Below are positions 55,688 through 63,335 of a stretch of DNA of 64,000 bases, piece after piece. Under the pieces are notes generated by a model that was not told the DNA's origin, ran no database searches, and saw only the letters and a list, made by a program, of their open reading frames with translations. Within the stretch, counting starts at the first letter, position 1; each line of letters starts with the position of its first letter. Both the position numbers and the translations under genes were made by a program. Source of the DNA: a virus. The stretch covers positions 1 through 64,000 of IMG/VR virus record IMGVR_UViG_3300017949_000004. The stretch is one strand, 5' to 3'.

Positions 55688-55963
55688 TTATTTATAATTC
55701 CTATCATGTTCATTTAATGCTAAAAGGGCATAATGTAGGATTTTAAATAAATCCTTTCTATTAAATCCATCCTTTTTGCCATATCGTTGTGCATACTTTA
55801 GAACATTTCCTAAAAAGAATCCCATACCGTGTCCGCAGTCCATAATGAACTCAGAGGATTGGAATTGAGATTTGCTATAATGTTGATTGTATGTAACATC
55901 CACATACTCTTTTAACTCTTGAATGAGTTGATCTTCGTTAAATTTATAATTGGGCTTTGGCAT
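55688..55963 (-). CDS. DUF3310-like protein
   Basis: The 91-residue protein matches the pattern of DUF3310 (phage proteins of about 60-100 residues): HYSKSQFQSSEFI, MGFFLGNVLKYAQRYGKK, and DLFKILHYALLAL. The function of this family is unknown; it is often described as a possible nucleotide-binding protein. It overlaps the upstream gene by 20 bases. Confidence 0.75.
   Translation of the reverse strand: MPKPNYKFNEDQLIQELKEYVDVTYNQHYSKSQFQSSEFIMDCGHGMGFFLGNVLKYAQRYGKKDGFNRKDLFKILHYALLALNEHDRNYK
55689..55696 (-). promoter_or_regulatory. T4-type late promoter
   Basis: TATAAATA lies 36 bases before the gene start at 55653, at the stop codon of the preceding gene. Confidence 0.6.
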
Positions 55964-56480
55964 CTGTTAATCTCAAATAAGTAAATAAGATATATCTATC
56001 TTTTGTATCCTCTGGAATGCACAGCTTATGTAAAAATGTGCATGGGAAAATAGATATATCACCTCGAACGTGCGGTAAGTCTGCACCTGCTATTGGGAGC
56101 TTAATAAATCCGTCGGTACTATTTAGTGTACACAATAGCATCCAACGTCTTTTATGTGTACCATAGTTATCAAAGAAGGATTGTACTTCTACACCTTTAG
56201 GTATTTTACAAAGGTAAGGTGCTTCCCATTCTAAACTTTCATGTTCTAAATCATCATGAAGCGGTGCCTCTTCCATTAGTCCTTTGTATGAACCTAGTAC
56301 AGAATTAAAATTATTATACATACCTGCCATAGGTTTTAATGCCCCTACGTCAGTATGTATTTTTATTCCTCCGGCATCTACTGCCGTTTTTAGACCTTTT
56401 TTGGATATAGATACGAGCTCCCGACAAACATCTGCCGGGAGTGCTTTTCCGAACCTACGAATAAAGTTAGAAAGTTTCAT
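55944..56480 (-). CDS. 2OG-oxygenase-fold-like protein
   Basis: The 178-residue protein has a late portion GDISIFPCTFLHKLCIPEDT and DRYILFTYLRL that resembles the distal half of a 2OG-Fe(II) fold with His and Arg. The proximal HxD is not obvious, since the candidate region reads YGTHKRRWMLL. It may be a degenerate or redirected member. Confidence 0.55.
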   Translation of the reverse strand: MKLSNFIRRFGKALPADVCRELVSISKKGLKTAVDAGGIKIHTDVGALKPMAGMYNNFNSVLGSYKGLMEEAPLHDDLEHESLEWEAPYLCKIPKGVEVQSFFDNYGTHKRRWMLLCTLNSTDGFIKLPIAGADLPHVRGDISIFPCTFLHKLCIPEDTKDRYILFTYLRLTDAKAQL

Positions 56481-57636
56481 CGAACTCGTCTTGCTCCTGT
56501 GCTTCTATAGGCTGAGGATTAGTTGGATCAACCTTTGTATACAAATCTACAAACGCTGCCTTTGTATCCTCATCAAACCTATTTACACAAAGTTGAACAG
56601 CCTTTAGCTTGTCTTTAAACATGGCGTATGCGTTTACAATGTGCTCAAGTCGACGGGTACTAACTAGCTCGTCTATGGCACCCTCGAAGTAAGTCTTACG
56701 AATTACCTCGGACCATGTTACAAGGTGTGTAGCAAATTCTTCATCTATACACTCTGCCTTAGCCATCTTGTTGAGAACAATCTTTTTCTCAACGGCTGCT
56801 GTAGGATACTCCTGCTCCACGGTGATAGCAAACCTCTCCAGGAACGCCTCGTCTAATAGTTGGGCGCTGATAAATTTGCCGTCATCTGAACCACGGCCTT
56901 TTGTATTAGCGGTTGCTACTACTGTAAACCCTGGAGCAGGAGCGACGGTCTCGCCAGTCTTCTTGTTGAAATACGCTTTACCTTCAAGGATGGCCTGGAG
57001 ACACATCAACTTGTTGGATCCGCGGTCTACTTCATCAAGGATAAGAACCGCGCCACGTTTCATGGCGGTGAGGACCGGTCCTTCTCGATAGACGACGTTA
57101 CCATCAACTAGGGTATTGCCACCGATCAAATCATCTTCGTCGGTTTCAATACTAATGTTTACACGAATCGCCTCACGTTTTAGATTCGCACATACTTGTT
57201 CTACCATCGTAGTCTTACCGTTACCGGAGAGACCTGAGATAAAAATTGGATAAAACATTGCTGACTCTAATACACGCTTAAGGTCTCGGTAGAAACCAAA
57301 TGGGACAAATGTCGTGTCCTTCTGCGGTACCAAGTTCTGAATGTCTACGGTTAGTTTTGCCTGTGTAACAACCTTAGCCTCAGGAGTAACAACCTCAAGG
57401 ATTGGCTTGGCTACAGGCTTAGGTGCGCTAACAATTGGAGACATGTTACCTTGGAACATGCCTGCTAGGTTATAAACACCTCGGCTAATTTTATAGTCGT
57501 CCTTGTTGACAATCCAACCTGGAAAAGCTAGTCCAAGTTCTTCGGCTGTCCTAAGGATGTCAATACGCTTAAAGATGCCATCGGCATTGTCTTTTTCTTT
57601 AAGAGCATTAATAAGTATTTTACGATCATTTTGCAT
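56467..57636 (-). CDS. cobS: CobS-like AAA+ ATPase
   Basis: The 389-residue protein has a Walker A GLSGNGKTTMV at about residues 140-150, Walker B ILDEVDRG near 205 and sensor 1 VVATANTKG, typical of the MoxR/CobS branch of AAA+ ATPases. I start at the ATG at 57636, which follows GTGAGGAC, over a GTG 15 bases earlier. It pairs with the CobT-like protein 125 bases upstream. In marine T4-like phages such pairs are common, but a role in cobalamin synthesis is doubtful; see findings. Confidence 0.85.
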   Translation of the reverse strand: MQNDRKILINALKEKDNADGIFKRIDILRTAEELGLAFPGWIVNKDDYKISRGVYNLAGMFQGNMSPIVSAPKPVAKPILEVVTPEAKVVTQAKLTVDIQNLVPQKDTTFVPFGFYRDLKRVLESAMFYPIFISGLSGNGKTTMVEQVCANLKREAIRVNISIETDEDDLIGGNTLVDGNVVYREGPVLTAMKRGAVLILDEVDRGSNKLMCLQAILEGKAYFNKKTGETVAPAPGFTVVATANTKGRGSDDGKFISAQLLDEAFLERFAITVEQEYPTAAVEKKIVLNKMAKAECIDEEFATHLVTWSEVIRKTYFEGAIDELVSTRRLEHIVNAYAMFKDKLKAVQLCVNRFDEDTKAAFVDLYTKVDPTNPQPIEAQEQDEFDETF

Positions 57637-57679
57637 AATATAAGTCCTCACAAATATATCAATTTCTTCAGTTTATGTG

Positions 57680-57730
57680 TATATGATAGCACCTTTTACG
57701 CTAAAAGTCAAGCATTTTTTTGACTTTTTT
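57680..57730. repeat. 51-bp repeat carrying the cobS promoter (copy 1)
   Basis: An exact 51-base copy occurs at 60005-60055. It holds the promoter and an inverted repeat, AAAAGTCAA and TTGACTTTT, with an eight-base spacer, whose right arm contains the -35 box on the minus strand. Confidence 0.85.
57683..57711 (-). promoter_or_regulatory. Early sigma70-type promoter of cobS
   Basis: TTGACT at 57706-57711, a 17-base spacer ending GTGC and TATCAT at 57683-57688 form an extended -10 promoter in front of the CobS-like gene. Confidence 0.82.
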
Positions 57731-57760
57731 GCATCTTTTTTGCCCAAGTATATCAACATG

Positions 57761-59971
57761 TTAGGCTACCATATCCATAAAGGTATTCAAAAACACCTTG
57801 TTCTGTACTTTATTCTTGTTGAAATTGCGGAAGCCTCGGAGAAGATCGCCCTTACTGTTGGATTTCACTTCTAGTTCTGTTTCCTCAATATTGAGCGCTG
57901 ATCCACCCTTGAGGAGTATCCTGGCATCAAAGCCTATAACATCGTTTACAACAAGCATTCCTTTGCTACGACTATCTTTCCAGAGATCCTCAAAATCTGT
58001 CCAGGTAGCTTTAGGGTTGTTCATGCGATAGTAAATATTAAACTCGTTTTCAACGCAATTCTTATTCCAATGAGTTAGGTAGAAGTTCACAACTCTAGAA
58101 CCTGTGTATTGCTTGTAAATTTCTAACAAGCAAGCTGTCTGTTGAGCCCAAGTTCTAGCATAATAGTTATACTTGGAAGTAATGTGAATGCCTTTGTAGC
58201 GTGCTGTGACGTTACCTGTGTTCATATAATCTGGATATGAACCATCTTCGATTCTATATTTCAAGCTGTCTGTAGCACTGCCGTCTGTAATGAATATGCT
58301 ATTCAATACCTGTACCTTATGCTTCTGCCTAAACTCTTTGGCAATTTGCATTCCTAAGATAATTGTAGAATTAAGAGGAGTGCCTGAAAAATCTAGATGT
58401 TTGGTAGCAACTTCTGACCAAATTTTCTGATCTCGGTATGCTTTGCGATTGAGAAAACATTGCTTAAGCAACAGCATGTGTTTCATAGCCATTTTTGTTT
58501 GAGAAGCAGACCAAGTAGAATTAAATAACTCTCTTAGTTTACAGTCTGAAGTCTGTAGACATGCCTCACCAATTTCGGGGGAGTTGGCATATACGTTTTC
58601 GCCTTCAGCACCCCAAAGATCTGCTGTAGTAAATCCATATACTTCATATGGAATGTTTACTTTACGACAGAACATAATTTGAATGAGTAGCTGATCAACG
58701 GTGCCTGCAAAGTGATTGTGCATACTACCCGACATATCTACATACATAAGCATGCCGTGATTCTTACCTTCAGGAACCATAGTGGATTGCTTAAACAAAT
58801 CCTCAGATATTTTGTATGCCCACAGCTTGTTTTCGTTAAGGTCTCCTGTCTTGCTCATACGAATTTTAGACAGTACCTTTGCTTTGCGCTTCATTTCAAA
58901 CTGTTGAACCATATGATTAACATGGCTGGTATTAGTTCTAAGGAACTCTTTGTACAAGTCGTTGCCATAGTCATCGTTATTCATCTTGGTGCCCTGGCGC
59001 CATCCATCTGCATAGAAATTGAATGCCTTGTGTATATCACCGTAAATTTCTTTACCTGTAATTAGATGATCTTTCCAGTTTGACATTGTAGGAACATCAA
59101 AGTAACTATGCTTTTCGCTTTCTTTCTTAACCAACTTGTCTTCGTTCTGACGAAATGCCTCATCTGTAAGTGAAGTTGGCTCGTCGGATCTGATTGCATC
59201 TCGAACATTATTAGATGCCATATTGTCCTGTGGCTCTTCCTCTTCTTCAGACGAGGATTCAGCGTCACCTGAAGTTGAACCTTCTTCCTCGGTCTCTTCT
59301 TCTTCGGACTCTTCGTCTTGTTCGCCAAAGTTTGAAGTCATTTCACCGAAATCTTCTTCGTCTATTTCTTCAAGTTCTTCGTCGCTAAAGTTTGAAGACA
59401 AGCTTTCTTTGTCTTTTTCTAGATCTTCTGTAGCCTGTCCGTATATATCTTGAGCAAGAGCTTCTACGTCTTCCCAAGTTTCGGTTTTCAAACAACGATC
59501 TACAAGCAATTGTTCTGCATCTGTAAATTGAATGTTTAAAAAAGAGCCAACTTTAAAGTGTAGGTTAATCCGATCAATGAGGGGAAGTGTATTGGGGTCT
59601 AAATCTTTGACACCGAAAAAGTCTCGATTGAAAAGTTCTCGATATCCTTCGTAAAAAGACTTAACAAGGCCTGGATACATTGCCTTAATCTTACGTTCAA
59701 TCCTAGCATCTTCAACAACATTAAGAAAAGGCTTAAGGCGCTGATCGTCTACAATAGCGTCATGCCAACCTTGTTGAGGAGTGTTGAGTGCGTGGGATAC
59801 TTCGTGTCCTACAAGCAGATCGTACAAGGAAGCGTTGATGTCGCCCCAATTAGGTAATACGATTTTACGAGTTTTGAGATCAAAAGCTGCGGTAGGGACA
59901 TTACGATGTTCAATCTTAAGGTCCTCGGTCGCTAACAGCTTTGCTAATATTGATTTTGTTTCTATTAACAT
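57761..59971 (-). CDS. cobT: CobT-like protein with HExxH and VWA domains
   Basis: The 736-residue protein has an N-terminal HEVSH motif (residues 56-60) that fits a zinc metalloprotease helix. A long Asp/Glu-rich region follows (about residues 195-250, with EEEE and DEES runs). A C-terminal von Willebrand A domain has the metal motif DMSGSM (about 412) and later conserved Thr and Asp positions. This is the CobT/MoxR-partner architecture. The gene follows a promoter nearly identical to that of cobS and has a GTGAGGAC site. HExxH is not a normal part of CobT. Confidence 0.85.
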   Translation of the reverse strand: MLIETKSILAKLLATEDLKIEHRNVPTAAFDLKTRKIVLPNWGDINASLYDLLVGHEVSHALNTPQQGWHDAIVDDQRLKPFLNVVEDARIERKIKAMYPGLVKSFYEGYRELFNRDFFGVKDLDPNTLPLIDRINLHFKVGSFLNIQFTDAEQLLVDRCLKTETWEDVEALAQDIYGQATEDLEKDKESLSSNFSDEELEEIDEEDFGEMTSNFGEQDEESEEEETEEEGSTSGDAESSSEEEEEPQDNMASNNVRDAIRSDEPTSLTDEAFRQNEDKLVKKESEKHSYFDVPTMSNWKDHLITGKEIYGDIHKAFNFYADGWRQGTKMNNDDYGNDLYKEFLRTNTSHVNHMVQQFEMKRKAKVLSKIRMSKTGDLNENKLWAYKISEDLFKQSTMVPEGKNHGMLMYVDMSGSMHNHFAGTVDQLLIQIMFCRKVNIPYEVYGFTTADLWGAEGENVYANSPEIGEACLQTSDCKLRELFNSTWSASQTKMAMKHMLLLKQCFLNRKAYRDQKIWSEVATKHLDFSGTPLNSTIILGMQIAKEFRQKHKVQVLNSIFITDGSATDSLKYRIEDGSYPDYMNTGNVTARYKGIHITSKYNYYARTWAQQTACLLEIYKQYTGSRVVNFYLTHWNKNCVENEFNIYYRMNNPKATWTDFEDLWKDSRSKGMLVVNDVIGFDARILLKGGSALNIEETELEVKSNSKGDLLRGFRNFNKNKVQNKVFLNTFMDMVA

Positions 59972-60004
59972 ATTAAGAATGTCCTCACATTTCTATATTA
60001 TGTC

Positions 60005-60055
60005 TATATGATAGCACCTTTTACGCTAAAAGTCAAGCATTTTTTTGACTTTTTT
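60005..60055. repeat. 51-bp repeat carrying the cobT promoter (copy 2)
   Basis: An exact 51-base copy of 57680-57730, with the same inverted repeat around the -35 box. Flanking bases differ outside the repeat. Confidence 0.85.
60008..60036 (-). promoter_or_regulatory. Early sigma70-type promoter of cobT
   Basis: TTGACT at 60031-60036, a 17-base spacer ending GTGC and TATCAT at 60008-60013 precede the CobT-like gene start at 59971. Confidence 0.82.
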
Positions 60056-60075
60056 TGCCTAATAAAATCAAGCAC

Positions 60076-60435
60076 TTAGTGCTGATGATCGCAGTCTTTA
60101 TGCTTTAGGGCTTCAATTGCTACCTTTCCGCACCCTTGATATCCTGCCCACTGTGAGCTACAAGGGAACGCATTGGAGTATGCCTCATAATGGCTATGGG
60201 CACGTCTTCGGTAAGTGTAATGTGTATGATGCGGATTAGGTACCACTACAGTATGTCCATCTACAATAACTACCGTGCTAGAGTTACCATGGTGATGATG
60301 GTCTTCTCGACGTTCCAAAGCTTTTCCAATAAAAACTCCGCCGATAACACCGGCAATGACATCTTTAGTGTCTGCCGCTTCTGCCGGCAATGTTATTAAA
60401 GATGCTGCTAGACCTGCAATAACTAATTTTTTCAT
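60076..60435 (-). CDS. Secreted His-rich glycine-zipper protein
   Basis: The 119-residue protein starts with a signal peptide (MKKLVIAGLAASLITLPAEA). A glycine zipper follows (IAGVIGGVFIGKALE), and the rest is very His-rich (DHHHHGN, HHTH, HKDCDHQH) with several Cys. This suggests a periplasmic metal-binding or membrane-associated protein. It is preceded by its own sigma70-type promoter (60460-60488) and a GGAG site. Confidence 0.75.
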   Translation of the reverse strand: MKKLVIAGLAASLITLPAEAADTKDVIAGVIGGVFIGKALERREDHHHHGNSSTVVIVDGHTVVVPNPHHTHYTYRRRAHSHYEAYSNAFPCSSQWAGYQGCGKVAIEALKHKDCDHQH

Positions 60436-60459
60436 AAAAATCTCCTAATTAGTTTGTAT

Positions 60460-60488
60460 ATAATAAATGTTTTAATACCATTTGTCAA
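60460..60488 (-). promoter_or_regulatory. Sigma70-type promoter
   Basis: TTGACA at 60483-60488, a 17-base spacer and TATTAT at 60460-60465 precede the secreted His-rich gene. Confidence 0.72.
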
Positions 60489-60506
60489 TACACAAGGAGA
60501 CCAAAA

Positions 60507-60953
60507 TTAAACGTTTTCCAATCTAACCATTAAGCGTTCTGCTCTATTACTTACCTGCTTATGCCAGCGACTGTCTCTACCTTCTACTGCGGCGGTCTTC
60601 CAATCCCCTTTGACTAACGCTTCATTCATTTTTTTAAACTTGCTTAATCTTGTTCTACCCATGTTGAACATCATATTAACTAGAATTTGTTGGACTTCGT
60701 CTGGAAAATCTCCAAAACACCCTTCGCCGTATAAAGCGTTACACTCTCCGATGGCAAGGTCCAAATCTCTATCAAATACTTCCCGGACTCTTTCCTCGTC
60801 CACTGGAGTTCCAACCTCTTTTCCGAATTCCGGGTCACCCTCAATGATGAGGTGTCCGACTCCGAAAGTAGGATATCCGAGGTGGTCTTTGTATACTTCA
60901 TATACTACTCCCTCGTCTATCTTTAACTGTTCAAATACTGCTTCTCGGTTCAT
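60507..60953 (-). CDS. T4 lysozyme-type endolysin (GH24)
   Basis: The 148-residue protein has the T4 lysozyme active site with Glu14, Asp23 and Thr29 (DEGVVYEVYKDHLGYPT), three residues on from T4 positions 11, 20 and 26. It also has the downstream SRWHKQVSNRAERL segment. It cuts peptidoglycan between MurNAc and GlcNAc at lysis. No signal peptide is visible, so a holin is expected elsewhere. The gene overlaps the methyltransferase start by four bases. Confidence 0.93.
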   Translation of the reverse strand: MNREAVFEQLKIDEGVVYEVYKDHLGYPTFGVGHLIIEGDPEFGKEVGTPVDEERVREVFDRDLDLAIGECNALYGEGCFGDFPDEVQQILVNMMFNMGRTRLSKFKKMNEALVKGDWKTAAVEGRDSRWHKQVSNRAERLMVRLENV

Positions 60954-61648
60954 GTACTGCTCCTTTTAAACCTGTATACTGTTAAACCACCATTCCGGTA
61001 ATTTAATATATTTTTTAAATTTACAAAATTGTTCTTCTTACTAGGATGTATTTCTATAACATCAAAGTCAGAGAAATAACCTATAAATTCTTTATTGGAA
61101 AAACTTGTTTCAAACGGTGCCTCTTCTTGATCTTTTCTTAAAAGTTCTGATCTGTATTTTACGTTAATAATTTTTTTGACAATCTTTCCAAATTTATTAT
61201 AAACACCTAACACCAAAGTTCCTTCCTGTGATAACATGCTTTTTATTTTTATAATAGCATCGTAATACATTGGCATATGATGTATTACTCCATTACTTAT
61301 AATACAATCATATTTTTTACGTTTATCAAAATCAAAAAAGTTTTTCTTTTCATAAACTACATTTTTTAATTTGTGTTTTTTACTAAACTCTTTTGCATAA
61401 TCAATTGAATCACTGAAGTCTACGCCAAGAAACTTTTTACTAGGATATTTATATGCCAAGTAGTTTGTTATAAACCCTGTACCACAACCTATATCTAAAA
61501 TATTTTCTTTATCCTGTATAGCACGTTCGTACATGGATAAAAATTTATTGGTGTATCCATTGTTATAGTAATCAAAGTTATCTATTGTATATGGTCCAGG
61601 AAACTTTATTTTACTATAAAAGTCCTTGACCTCATTTTCAAGGTTCAT
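60950..61648 (-). CDS. SAM-dependent methyltransferase
   Basis: The 232-residue protein has a class I Rossmann motif ILDIGCGTGFITNYL at about 48-62, GVDFSDSIDYA, and IISNGVIHHMP. The rest is more Lys/Phe/Tyr-rich and AT-rich than its neighbours, which may mark recent acquisition. The substrate (DNA, protein or small molecule) cannot be told from sequence. Confidence 0.8.
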   Translation of the reverse strand: MNLENEVKDFYSKIKFPGPYTIDNFDYYNNGYTNKFLSMYERAIQDKENILDIGCGTGFITNYLAYKYPSKKFLGVDFSDSIDYAKEFSKKHKLKNVVYEKKNFFDFDKRKKYDCIISNGVIHHMPMYYDAIIKIKSMLSQEGTLVLGVYNKFGKIVKKIINVKYRSELLRKDQEEAPFETSFSNKEFIGYFSDFDVIEIHPSKKNNFVNLKNILNYRNGGLTVYRFKRSST

Positions 61649-62205
61649 TTTTTCTTTGTGCCACTTTTATTTCTTTTTTCCAAACGTTTAATCACTTCAT
61701 TGGCATCCATCCAAAAGTCTTTTCCTTCCACAACTTGATCTATCTCAGTTTTAGTCATAAACCCTGAGTAAACGCTATGTAATAAATTATTAGCCCAAGC
61801 GTGTTCAGCAAGTGCTCTTGAAATTAATTCGTTTCCTTTACCCCAATTACCTGCTGAATAATTATGAATTAGAAACTGAGAATGTTCTGAAACCTCGCAA
61901 ACATCTGCCGTTAAAAATAAGAATGTTGCTGCTGACATGCAGGCTCCTTCTACAGAAGCAACCACGGTTCCTTTACATTCGCCTATTGCTCGCATCAACT
62001 GTATGGTTGTCATTATATCACCACCATAACAATTAATATGAAAAATTATGTAATCGTTTTCGCCTGCTGATCTAATAGACTGATTCCATAACACATAATC
62101 TTTAGGGCTTTCTATTGTATCGTTTAGATAAAAATCTAAAACTCTACCACCTGTTCTTTCAAAAATTCCTGCTTCTACATTTACATTGACATTAGATTCG
62201 TTCAT
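61645..62205 (-). CDS. ClpP-like serine protease
   Basis: The 186-residue protein has the S14 family pattern: FHINCYGGDIMTTIQLM, the nucleophile Ser in EGACMSAATFLF near residue 93, the catalytic His in FLIHNYS near 118 and a later Asp. Phage ClpP proteins often act in capsid maturation or protein turnover; in T4-like marine phages a ClpP-like gene is common. It overlaps the next gene by 14 bases. Confidence 0.87.
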   Translation of the reverse strand: MNESNVNVNVEAGIFERTGGRVLDFYLNDTIESPKDYVLWNQSIRSAGENDYIIFHINCYGGDIMTTIQLMRAIGECKGTVVASVEGACMSAATFLFLTADVCEVSEHSQFLIHNYSAGNWGKGNELISRALAEHAWANNLLHSVYSGFMTKTEIDQVVEGKDFWMDANEVIKRLEKRNKSGTKKK

Positions 62206-62563
62206 AGTATCTAGTTACCGCCTTAATTTTTTCAATTTGTTTATCTATAACAGCCGTTCTATTGGGCCAGTGGATATATTCCTTTTCAGGATTCTTTTGT
62301 AGATTATATAGTAACGGTAATATCAAATCCTCAACCTGCTTTAATTTAGAAGACACATCTCCTTCTAATAAAGTTCTGTGCTCGTTAATCATATCAGAAT
62401 TGTCTGAGGATAAAACAAGACCTTCTAGTCTTTCTAATTTATCTAAAATAATTTGTAATTGGCTGTCATCAATATTAGCTGTAACAGGTCCTGTAGGTTC
62501 CGTTATTGTTGTTGGAATATCATCTACAGCTGTAAAGCCAAAGTCAAACATATCATCTGCCAT
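62192..62563 (-). CDS. Conserved-type T4-like phage protein
   Basis: The 123-residue protein begins MADDMFDFGFTAVDD and has a YIHWPNRTAVIDKQIEKI segment near the end, with helical coiled-coil-like regions between. I associate both blocks with uncharacterised proteins of marine T4-like phages found near ClpP. Function is unknown. Confidence 0.7.
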   Translation of the reverse strand: MADDMFDFGFTAVDDIPTTITEPTGPVTANIDDSQLQIILDKLERLEGLVLSSDNSDMINEHRTLLEGDVSSKLKQVEDLILPLLYNLQKNPEKEYIHWPNRTAVIDKQIEKIKAVTRYYERI

Positions 62564-62564
62564 C

Positions 62565-63104
62565 TTAGACTCCTTTTATATTATTTATGTTCCTTTTGAA
62601 ACGCTTAATTTTTTTGTCTAAGGCTTTTAATGCTCTGTCAAGTTTAAATTTAGATACTCGCATTGTAAAATTTTTACCTAACATGTGATCGTATTCGTGT
62701 AAGGCAATTCTTCCTGCAAGTGATTTGAATGTTTCAAAGACTTCTTTACCTTCAGTGTCTGTATATCTAAAGGTTGCTTCAGTTGGCCTGTTTACATGTA
62801 ACCACAATCCAGGAAAGGACAAACACCCCTCTTTTTCTATAGATGTTTCATCACTTACAGATACTAGCAAAGGATTAAATAGAATACGATTAAAGCCTTC
62901 CGCTTGAGGAATATTAATAGTAAAGACTGCCATATCTAATCCTACTTGGTTAGCTGAGAGTCCTGCACCATTGAGCTCTTGTGTTCTCTCTAAAAGAACC
63001 TTTGCTACTTCTTTAGCATCGTGTTCCTCATAATTGAAAGGACTAGGAGTCTTTCTTAATAGCTCATGTCCAAAAGGCAGTAATTGTAATTCTTCTTTAT
63101 TCAT
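62565..63104 (-). CDS. Peptide deformylase
   Basis: The 179-residue protein has GAGLSANQVG near residue 46, EGCLSFPGLW near 93 and HEYDHMLG near 135, the three deformylase motifs with the Cys and two His metal ligands and the catalytic Glu. It removes the formyl group from nascent proteins, helping phage translation, and is a known feature of marine T4-like phages. It overlaps the glutaredoxin end by eight bases. Confidence 0.92.
   Translation of the reverse strand: MNKEELQLLPFGHELLRKTPSPFNYEEHDAKEVAKVLLERTQELNGAGLSANQVGLDMAVFTINIPQAEGFNRILFNPLLVSVSDETSIEKEGCLSFPGLWLHVNRPTEATFRYTDTEGKEVFETFKSLAGRIALHEYDHMLGKNFTMRVSKFKLDRALKALDKKIKRFKRNINNIKGV
62582..62589 (-). promoter_or_regulatory. Late promoter variant (CATAAATA)
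   Basis: CATAAATA lies 19 bases before the gene starting at 62563. The first base departs from the consensus. Confidence 0.4.
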
Positions 63105-63327
63105 CTAAAAATTCTCTAAACTCTTTATAGCCTCCGATATGCTTTTCATCTTCTCCAACACAGATTTGCGGAAAGGTTCTAGCATCTGGAAACTTTTCAG
63201 AGAACTCTTCCATTGTATAGTCAGCATCTAATAAAAGATACTCTGTGTCAAACCCTTTCATGTTGCTTGTCATCTTTGCCTGATCACAAAATGTGCAACG
63301 CAATTTACCATAAATTTTAACTTTCAT
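63097..63327 (-). CDS. Glutaredoxin
   Basis: The 76-residue protein has the redox pair Cys11-x-x-Cys14 (RCTFCDQAK) and a later TFPQI cis-proline with a HIGGY glutathione-binding turn, typical of glutaredoxin. It is probably the electron donor for ribonucleotide reductase, whose C-terminal Cys pair is present in NrdA. Confidence 0.9.
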   Translation of the reverse strand: MKVKIYGKLRCTFCDQAKMTSNMKGFDTEYLLLDADYTMEEFSEKFPDARTFPQICVGEDEKHIGGYKEFREFLDE

Positions 63328-63335
63328 ATAATACC

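Noticed and set aside
56467-59971. A cobalamin biosynthesis cluster
   Set aside because: CobS- and CobT-like proteins alone do not make a cobalt chelatase; cobN is absent from the window and the CobT-like protein has extra motifs.
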